NCBI GenBank assembly: GCA_035574315.1
Contig: DATLYW010000023.1
Coordinates: 1 to 57,477 of the forward strand
DNA length: 57,477 nucleotides
Direction of reading: 5' to 3'
DNA from: Candidatus Zixiibacteriota bacterium
Lineage (GTDB): Bacteria > Desulfobacterota > Binatia > UBA9968
The position numbers were made by a program, and so were the translations under genes. The notes beneath the pieces were generated by a model. That model was not told the DNA's origin. It saw nothing but the letters and a program-made list of their open reading frames with translations, and made no database searches. How positions within the stretch are numbered: position 1 is the first letter of the stretch; every line of letters begins with the position of its first letter. Shown here one piece after another: positions 51,815-57,477 of the stretch.

Positions 51815-52414
51815 CTAGCCGCGCCCGCGAAAGATGGCCATGCCTTCGGTGCGCTCCAGATAACGCACGAAGCGGTACTTGGTTTCCAAGAGGTCCACGT
51901 TGCTGCGGGGGATTGCGCGGTGCCCAGTGGTCTCTTGGACCTTGCAGACGACGAACTTCAACCCGCTCTCCCTCAGCGCCGCGGCCGCCTCCCTCTTGAA
52001 CTCGTCGAGAGCAAAGACCGTGACCGCGTGCTCGATGCCCGCTGCCCGCGCCATCGCCGCCAGGTCGGTTTTACCCGCGGTCGCGGTCGGGTGGCTGATC
52101 CTCGTGCCGCTGTAAGCCTCGTTGTCGAAAACGAAGACGGCGAGGTTCGGCGGATTGAGATTGGCCAGCGTGGGAAGGTTGAACAGCGCCAACAACACGC
52201 TTCCGTCGGATTCGAAAACGAACACCTTCCGGTGTCGCAGCGCCAGCGCGAGACCGATGCCCACGGCGAGCGCGTTCCCCATCGAGCCGAGGTTCAGATC
52301 CGCGTCGCGCCGGGAAAGATGTCCCCATTCCACCCGCTGTCCGCTGAGCGACGTCACCACCAGCTCGTCGGTCATCAGCGGTGCCAGCCACTCGAAGCAT
52401 TCGTAGCGGATCAT
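51815..52414 (-). CDS. TPP-dependent decarboxylase, beta-type subunit, second copy
   Basis: A 199-residue TPP-binding subunit like 46765-47367. It has VVTSLSGQRVEWGHLSRRDA, FVFESDGSVLLALFNLPTLA with FVFDN, and the end RYLERTEGMAIFRGRG. Its ATG overlaps by 4 bases the stop of the fused pseudogene upstream (ATGA), the same coupling that links the intact alpha and beta genes at 47364-47367. This shows the upstream pseudogene once ended in a real alpha-type subunit. Confidence 0.87.
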   Translation of the reverse strand: MIRYECFEWLAPLMTDELVVTSLSGQRVEWGHLSRRDADLNLGSMGNALAVGIGLALALRHRKVFVFESDGSVLLALFNLPTLANLNPPNLAVFVFDNEAYSGTRISHPTATAGKTDLAAMARAAGIEHAVTVFALDEFKREAAAALRESGLKFVVCKVQETTGHRAIPRSNVDLLETKYRFVRYLERTEGMAIFRGRG

Positions 52415-52934
52415 AGCGTGAAATCCCCCGTGAACAGCAGCGCCACCGGCTGCTCAAACGCGTGCATCATCCGGACGGCGTCCTGGACGTCGCGCTCGAG
52501 CCGGTCCCTGTTTTCGATCCGCGGTACTGCAAGCCCGGCGCCTCGAGTTGCGGAATCAATCGCAGGCCTCGCTGGACGTAGAGACAACTGTTCCGGTGGC
52601 CCTTTCCCGACAAGAATCGAGGGATCGGTCGCTCCAGTGCCCTCGACCACAACTCTTCGCCTTCGCTTTCCTTGCACATCAGGCCCAACGCGTAGATCCG
52701 CTGCGAGGCCGCGAGCCCGCCGATGAGGAGCGGCATGTCGTACCGCTCGCCTTTCGAGTCGTGGACTTTCTCGAAGAGGAACGCCCGGCGCGGGTCCTCG
52801 CCGAGGCCCCGGAACTGGCAGCGAACCAGCGGGTGCATCTCGGTGTCCTTGTTGACGGGCCGGGAAACCAGGAACAGCAACCCTTCCCGTTCCAGGGCCG
52901 CGATGTATTCCGCGAGATCTTGGTAGTAAGCCAA
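52411..52934 (-). pseudogene. UbiD N-terminus fused to TPP alpha-type C-terminus, frameshifted
   Basis: From a TTG at 52934 about 105 codons encode a UbiD N-terminal part (AEYIAALEREGLLFLVSRPV, DPRRAFLFEKVHDSKG, LPLLIGG-like MPLLIGGLAASQRIYALGL). The same frame then changes into TPP alpha-type sequence, RNSCLYVQRGLRLIPQLEAP and GLQYR, matching RNTFLFSHYGTRTAGLLDTL and GIQYR of the intact copy. After that a shift to another frame gives RDVQDAVRMMHAFEQPVALL and FTGDFTL, ending at the TGA overlapping the beta gene. So a deletion joined two genes and a frameshift broke the rest. Neither activity can remain. Confidence 0.8.
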
Positions 52935-53086
52935 CAGGGATCCCCTCGCTAGCGGGCGAGCTCGGCGATCCGGCGCGCCGTCGGAAAATTAGGCAACGCC
53001 CCGGCTCCGGCTTCACGCCGCGGCTCTTCTCTCGCTTCCTTCGCTCTCACGGATCGAACCCCCGCCCGGCCGCAACGCCGAGCGGG

Positions 53087-54526
53087 CTAGACCAGGATCT
53101 GCTTCCCCCACTTCCGGCGGACCTGCTCCGCGAGATCCGGCGGAACCTTGACCGCTTCGGGAAACTCGTTCATCCATTCGTACGGCCGGCAGGCATCGAT
53201 GACGGCCCTCGAGTTGCAGCTCGCGTCCCGGTCCTTGCGTTCCTTTGGCAGAATCGGGTCGAGCGGACTGCTCCAGCAGCGCCTGAGAATCTCGATGTCC
53301 TCCGCAGGGTCGCAGCGCGTGGTCATCGCCCACCAGACATCCTTCATGTCGGTCGGATCGATATCGTCGTCGACGACCACGGTGAACCGGCCCAGATACG
53401 CGGCGGCGTGACACTGCGACGCGATGATCCCCGCCTGGCGCGCGTGGCCCGGGTAACGCTGCCGGATGGCGACCACCGTCAGGAGTCGGGTGTTCCCCTC
53501 CGGCGGGCACCAGACGCCGCGAACGTCCGGTACGCCGGCCCGCTCCAGCTCTTCCCAAACCATCGCCGAACGCCAAAAGCTCTTGTAGAACGTCGCCTCG
53601 GTCGGAGGCCGGCTCGGCGGCGCGCCGGTCATGATTGGATCGTTGCGAAAGCAAACACGCTGCACCCGGATCACCGGCTCGTCCCGCACGTGGCTGGCAT
53701 AGTATCCCGTCCATTCCCCGAGCGGACCTTCGGCCATCCGCTCCGAGGGAAGGCATTCGCCCTCGATCACCATCTCCGCGTCCGCCGGCACCGGAAGGCC
53801 GGAGCGATCTAGGCGAACCACCTTTACGGGTTCACCTTTCAGGCCACCCGCAAAATCGTACTCGGAGAGGCCGTACGGCACCTCGAACGCCGAGGCCATG
53901 AAGATCAGCGGATCGTACCCGATGGCGAGCGCGACGGGGAACGAGCGACCGCGCTCGAACTCCTTTTCCATCTGGATCCGCCCGTGTCGGCCCGGCGACA
54001 TATACAGCCCCAGCCGCTTCGCGTCGTGAACCATGACGCGATAGGTTCCGATGTTAACCCATCCTTCGTCGGGGTCCCGCGTGATCGTCAGGTGGCCGGT
54101 GCCGATGTAGCGCCCCCCGTCGCCGATATTGTAATGTGGGGTGGGGAAACGGAGCAGATCGATATTCGCGCCCTCCCAGACGTTCTCCATGAAAGCCGCG
54201 TCTTTGACGTACATTGGAGGCACGGGTTTCATTTCCCTGATTCGCCCCCGCCACGTCTGCACGAACTCCATCGGCGGCAGGTCCAGCGGCATGTTCGTGG
54301 TCAAGGCGACCCGCTTGATCGAATTGAGCAGCCCCGCGGCCAGGCGGTACCCCTTGGGGTAGCCTTTTATGGAATCGAAGAGAATGCACGGAGGCGTCCG
54401 GGCCTCCTTGCGCGCCATCTCGATGATCGCCCCGATCTCCAGGTTCCAATCGGCTCCCTCGATCGTTCGAAGCTCGCCGAAGGTCTCGACCCGGCTCAGC
54501 CATTCTCGGAGATCGCCGTAGCCCAT
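53087..54526 (-). CDS. UbiD-family decarboxylase, canonical type
   Basis: A 479-residue UbiD enzyme. The Arg of the prFMN site lies in WVNIGTYRVMVHD (R163) and the paired Glu are E266 and E271 in ERMAEGPLGEWTGYY, the standard spacing. It also has ALAIGYDPLIFMASAFEVPY and VVDDDIDPTDMKDVWWAMTT. It should decarboxylate or carboxylate an aromatic or alpha,beta-unsaturated acid using prenylated FMN; no ubiX is in the window. It follows a binding-protein gene by 1 base, so the two are tightly co-transcribed. The broken UbiD stub at 52411-52934 lies just downstream and may derive from another UbiD gene of the same cluster. Confidence 0.93.
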   Translation of the reverse strand: MGYGDLREWLSRVETFGELRTIEGADWNLEIGAIIEMARKEARTPPCILFDSIKGYPKGYRLAAGLLNSIKRVALTTNMPLDLPPMEFVQTWRGRIREMKPVPPMYVKDAAFMENVWEGANIDLLRFPTPHYNIGDGGRYIGTGHLTITRDPDEGWVNIGTYRVMVHDAKRLGLYMSPGRHGRIQMEKEFERGRSFPVALAIGYDPLIFMASAFEVPYGLSEYDFAGGLKGEPVKVVRLDRSGLPVPADAEMVIEGECLPSERMAEGPLGEWTGYYASHVRDEPVIRVQRVCFRNDPIMTGAPPSRPPTEATFYKSFWRSAMVWEELERAGVPDVRGVWCPPEGNTRLLTVVAIRQRYPGHARQAGIIASQCHAAAYLGRFTVVVDDDIDPTDMKDVWWAMTTRCDPAEDIEILRRCWSSPLDPILPKERKDRDASCNSRAVIDACRPYEWMNEFPEAVKVPPDLAEQVRRKWGKQILV

Positions 54527-54527
54527 A

Positions 54528-55526
54528 CTACCTCCGCGGGGTCGCGCTGTTGAAAAACCCTTCCCGATCCAGTTCGGCCAGGAGGCTGTTGTCGATGAAA
54601 TCTTCGGCCCTGGCGCCGCCGGTCTTCAGCTCGGACCGGAGCACTTCCTCGACGGCTTCCGGCCTGACATAGGGAACCGCTTCGAGGTGCTTGACGCCGT
54701 AAATCCGGTAAAGCTCGGCCAGAATCTGCGGGTCCTTCACCTTCGTGTACCTGGAAAACGCCCTCAGGGCGGCTTCGCGATCTTTCTGCACTCTTTGAAT
54801 GCCCTCGCAGTAGGCCCGCAAGAACCGCAGCGCCTGATCGCGCCTCGTCCTGACGTAGGACCGGGTGGTCGCCAGGGGCGAGTTCGGGTAGGCGATGTCG
54901 AGGTCGCTGAAATCTACGAGCTCTCTCAGGCCCAGCTTCGCAGCCTGGAGATTGGTCGGCGGCGAAATCACGCCGGCGTCGACGCTGGCGGCCTGGATGG
55001 CGCCGAGCAGCTGCGGCATCCCGCCGGTTTGGAGAACCGCCACGTCGGCACCGCGGCGCAAGCCCCATTTCCGAAGGGCCAGCTCCAACGCGAAGTCCGT
55101 CGATCCGCCAAGGCGGGTCACGCCGATCTTTTTTCCCTTGAGGTCTGCCGGGGATCGGATTTCCGGCCGTGCCATCAACGAAAAGATGAGGCGGTTGATC
55201 GTATTGGCCACCATCTTGAGATCAGCCCCTCGAGTGGAAGCCTGGATGACCGCGTTCGCCCCCAAGCGCACGAATTGAACGTCGCCCCCGAGAAGAGCCT
55301 GGGTCACCACCGAGCCGCCGCCTATATAGAGCAACTGGACATCGACGCCGTGGCGCTTGAAGAACCCGAGATCGTGGGCAACCCACAACGGTCCCATCGC
55401 GCCGCTGATCGCGCTGTAAGCGACCCGGACGGGCTCGGCCCGCGCGGGCGCGACCGTCGCGAGAAAGCCTATCAGCGCGACCGCGCCGACAGCTCGAATG
55501 AAAACGTCAAGTCTTAATGGCTTCAT
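54528..55526 (-). CDS. NitT/TauT-type periplasmic binding protein
   Basis: A 332-residue exported binding protein. It has a signal peptide (AVGAVALIGFLATVAPARAE), then VAYSAISGAMGPLWVAHDLG, GSVVTQALLGGDVQFVRLGA, LKGKKIGVTRLGGSTDFALE and a C-terminal DNSLLAELDREGFFNSATP. It lies immediately upstream of the UbiD gene (1-base gap), forming a binding-protein and decarboxylase pair. No permease or ATPase is adjacent. Confidence 0.9.
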   Translation of the reverse strand: MKPLRLDVFIRAVGAVALIGFLATVAPARAEPVRVAYSAISGAMGPLWVAHDLGFFKRHGVDVQLLYIGGGSVVTQALLGGDVQFVRLGANAVIQASTRGADLKMVANTINRLIFSLMARPEIRSPADLKGKKIGVTRLGGSTDFALELALRKWGLRRGADVAVLQTGGMPQLLGAIQAASVDAGVISPPTNLQAAKLGLRELVDFSDLDIAYPNSPLATTRSYVRTRRDQALRFLRAYCEGIQRVQKDREAALRAFSRYTKVKDPQILAELYRIYGVKHLEAVPYVRPEAVEEVLRSELKTGGARAEDFIDNSLLAELDREGFFNSATPRR

Positions 55527-55620
55527 GCCGATCTCCGTCGATAGCCGGTCGCCCCTGGACGCTGCGTTCCCGCAACGTGATCCAGATCGCGCGGAACAAT
55601 TCGCTGCCGAACGTTCCAGC

Positions 55621-56511
55621 TCACCGATCGAGAATGCCCTCTTCGTGGAGCTCGCGCTCCAGCGCCGCCACTTCCGCCCGCGGCATCGGCTCGGTCTCCC
55701 ACTTGGGGAACCGCTTGACGTCGAAGCCGCGCATCCGAAAGACCTCGCGCAGCGGTATGCGCCCGAATTTCCTCAGCCGCGCCGCCACCAGGCGCGCCGC
55801 GGTGTCCACCCTCTTCTGCAGCTCCACCGCCCGCGGGTAGTCCTTCGCGTCCAGCGCTTCGAACAGGGCGACGCAGAGCTCCGGGACGAAGCTCGTCGGC
55901 GGATTGATCATGCCGGCCACGCCGAACGGAACGAGCCCGAAAAGGTCCGCGTTGCCCGTGAACACCGACACGTCGGGCAGCAACCGGACGTATTCGAGGA
56001 GCGCGCCCTGTCCGTACGCGACCTTGATGCCCTTCAGCGCCGGCACCTGCGCCTTCAGGCGGACGGCCACGCCCGGCGGAATCGAGATGCCGGAGTACTT
56101 CGGGTTCTCGTAGATGAAGATCGGGAGCGGGACGGCGCGCGCGACCGCGCGGTAGTGGGCGATGATCTCGAACTCGCTGTGATCGCTGTAGTAGTAGGGC
56201 GGGACGATCGCGATGGCGTCGGCCTTGTGCGCCGCCGCATGCTCCGCGAGCTCCACGGTGCTCAGCGTGTCCGCCGTCCCGACGTGGATGACCACCGGCA
56301 CGCGTCCGCGGGCCTGATCGATGGCGGCCGCCGCCGCCGTCTTGCGCTCCTCCACCGACATCGCGGGGCCCTGTCCAGTGGAGCCGAGGACGAACAGGCC
56401 ATGGACTCCGGCTCCGATATGGAAGTCGACGAGCTGCCGGAGGATTTCCTCGTCGACGCGCACCTTCTCGTCGAACGGAGTAATGATGGGTAACAAAACC
56501 CCGCGAATCAT
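55621..56511 (-). CDS. DapA-family (dihydrodipicolinate synthase-like) lyase
   Basis: A 296-residue TIM-barrel class I aldolase-type enzyme. It has the GSTGQGPAMSVEER loop in place of the GTTGE motif, the Tyr in PIFIYENPKYSGI (Y134), and the Schiff-base Lys in LKGIKVAYG (K163). Relatives include dihydrodipicolinate synthase, N-acetylneuraminate lyase, hydratase-aldolases of aromatic degradation and oxo-acid lyases. The setting between a Rieske oxygenase and a UbiD/binding-protein pair favours a catabolic aldolase or hydratase rather than lysine synthesis. The start at 56511 begins MIRGVLLPIITPFDE; longer frames are not conserved. Confidence 0.88.
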   Translation of the reverse strand: MIRGVLLPIITPFDEKVRVDEEILRQLVDFHIGAGVHGLFVLGSTGQGPAMSVEERKTAAAAAIDQARGRVPVVIHVGTADTLSTVELAEHAAAHKADAIAIVPPYYYSDHSEFEIIAHYRAVARAVPLPIFIYENPKYSGISIPPGVAVRLKAQVPALKGIKVAYGQGALLEYVRLLPDVSVFTGNADLFGLVPFGVAGMINPPTSFVPELCVALFEALDAKDYPRAVELQKRVDTAARLVAARLRKFGRIPLREVFRMRGFDVKRFPKWETEPMPRAEVAALERELHEEGILDR

Positions 56512-56555
56512 CCCCGCCCCCTTTTCGTCCTCTGCGTCGCCGGCTGCGCGCGACC

Positions 56556-57477
56556 TCAGCCCCGCGCCCTGGGCCGCACTCCGGCGAACGAGTCGAGCTG
56601 TACCATCTCGTCGGCGTTTTCCCTCGACAGAACCCCTTTGGGAACGCCTCCGTTCCACGCGGCCTCGATCGCCTCGCGCACGAGGCGCCGAAACAGGATG
56701 ACGCCGCGGTCCGAAACCCCGAGCTGCTCTTCGCGCTCTCCGAGCAGCCCCTGTGTCGCCTGGGCCATGACGTCTTCCCGACGGATGTTGCCCTTGTACG
56801 GTATGTACTTGCGCCGGTCGTACGGCTTGACCTCCTGCTTGGGCTTTTCCTGCTCGCGCATCCGCCGGAGCCTGTCGAAAAAATCCGGATCCGGCCCGGT
56901 GTAATAGTCGACGGTGAAGACCATGAAGTGCTCGTCGTCGTTCGGAGTGAGAAAAAGCATGTGCTCGCACTGCGAGCCTTCCCGCATCAGCTTGGCGGCA
57001 TCCAGCTTGGCGTGAACGAACTCGGTGTCTCCGACCTGGATAATGGACGGGAAAGCCAGGCTCATTTCGTCGGCGAACTCGGTATCGGGCGTCGGTCCCG
57101 GCTTCGTCATGACCACCTTCATGCCGTAGCTCGTCTCGACGAAGTTGAACTCCGGCATGTCGCGGTAGCTGAAAAAATGATTACCCCAGGTCTGCTCGCC
57201 GTAGCCCGCGTGGCGGTGGAGAATGCAGATATGGGCGGGATCGGCCGAATTCTCGAAGAAGTTGAACCAGTTGTAGTCGCAGTAACGCACCGGCTCGATC
57301 TGCCGCTGCCCGCCGCGATCGATCAGCGGCGAATAGCGCGGCAGGGGCGGCGGGTTGTCGGGGTCGGGCCCGAGGTAAGCGAAAATCAACCCGCCCAGCT
57401 CCCGCACCGGATACGATAAATGACGCACCTTGCCCGCAAACGTGCTCCCCTTCGGCTCCGCCGGCATCTCCAAACAC
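56556..57477 (-). CDS. Rieske non-heme iron oxygenase, C-terminal part (5' end outside window)
   Basis: About 307 residues of a ring-hydroxylating oxygenase large subunit; the frame is open to the right edge, so the start and the Rieske cluster domain lie outside. Visible are LIFAYLGPDPDNPPPLP, then the mononuclear iron site in NFFENSADPAHICILHRHAG with the bridging Asp and two His, and a helical C-terminus. It belongs to the same phthalate-dioxygenase-like group as 31344-32642 but is a distinct gene. It precedes the DapA-family gene by 44 bases on the same strand. Confidence 0.9.
   Translation of the reverse strand, partial: CLEMPAEPKGSTFAGKVRHLSYPVRELGGLIFAYLGPDPDNPPPLPRYSPLIDRGGQRQIEPVRYCDYNWFNFFENSADPAHICILHRHAGYGEQTWGNHFFSYRDMPEFNFVETSYGMKVVMTKPGPTPDTEFADEMSLAFPSIIQVGDTEFVHAKLDAAKLMREGSQCEHMLFLTPNDDEHFMVFTVDYYTGPDPDFFDRLRRMREQEKPKQEVKPYDRRKYIPYKGNIRREDVMAQATQGLLGEREEQLGVSDRGVILFRRLVREAIEAAWNGGVPKGVLSRENADEMVQLDSFAGVRPRARG

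Noticed and set aside
1..57477. tRNA or rRNA genes, CRISPR arrays, insertion sequences, phage genes, riboswitches
   Set aside because: No cloverleaf, repeat-spacer array, transposase or integrase motif, terminal inverted repeats or known riboswitch core was recognised by eye; a covariance-model scan would settle the RNA part.

Overview
The window is GC-rich, densely coding bacterial chromosome with short intergenic gaps, ATGA/GTGA/TTGA start-stop overlaps and good purine-rich ribosome binding sites. An OmpA-type lipoprotein, many Sec signal peptides on periplasmic binding proteins and a TctC-type receptor indicate a Gram-negative cell. The gene mix (DUF3536 protein, membrane spermidine-synthase/TPR fusion, large families of NitT/TauT-like binding proteins next to oxygenases, UbiD, cupins and molybdenum hydroxylases) resembles uncultured soil or sediment lineages of the Desulfobacterota/Binatota/Rokubacteria kind. 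That placement is inference only. I saw no tRNA, rRNA, CRISPR, prophage or transposase.

Left part (1 to about 15.8 kb): mostly core or general genes. These are a DUF3536 C-terminus cut by the window edge, glycerate 2-kinase, a small secreted protein, an OmpA lipoprotein with a duplicated poly-Pro linker, an SH3b protein, proC, a 1142-residue membrane/spermidine-synthase/TPR protein, a UbiD decarboxylase, and a plus-strand run (lytic transglycosylase, panE, JAMM peptidase, alpha/beta hydrolase, two small proteins), then a dienelactone hydrolase.

Right part (about 16 to 57.5 kb): a catabolic, accessory-looking island, mostly on the minus strand. It holds eight NitT/TauT (NMT1/THI5-like) binding-protein-fold genes, one iron-type binding protein with its own fused permease and ATPase, and one TctC receptor. 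Interleaved with them are three paralogous heme-oxygenase-fold (HDO-like) proteins, two Rieske oxygenases, a LigB-type extradiol dioxygenase, two paralogous bicupins, three VOC domains, two orphan molybdenum-hydroxylase large subunits, two sulfopyruvate-decarboxylase-like TPP subunit pairs, a second UbiD, a DapA-family aldolase, MmgE/PrpD, an Asp/Glu-racemase-like protein and a gamma-glutamyltransferase. The recurring unit is one binding protein beside one or two enzymes, with no dedicated permease. The enzymes suit oxidation, decarboxylation and ring cleavage of aromatic or heterocyclic acids, but no substrate can be named.

The island also shows decay. There is a 52-codon N-terminal stub of an Asp/Glu-racemase-like gene, a C-terminal relic of a TctC gene, and a UbiD::TPP-alpha fusion pseudogene with a frameshift. 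The most interesting locus is 20.1-26.4 kb, where three HDO-like paralogues with a complete candidate diiron ligand set are co-transcribed with a binding protein.
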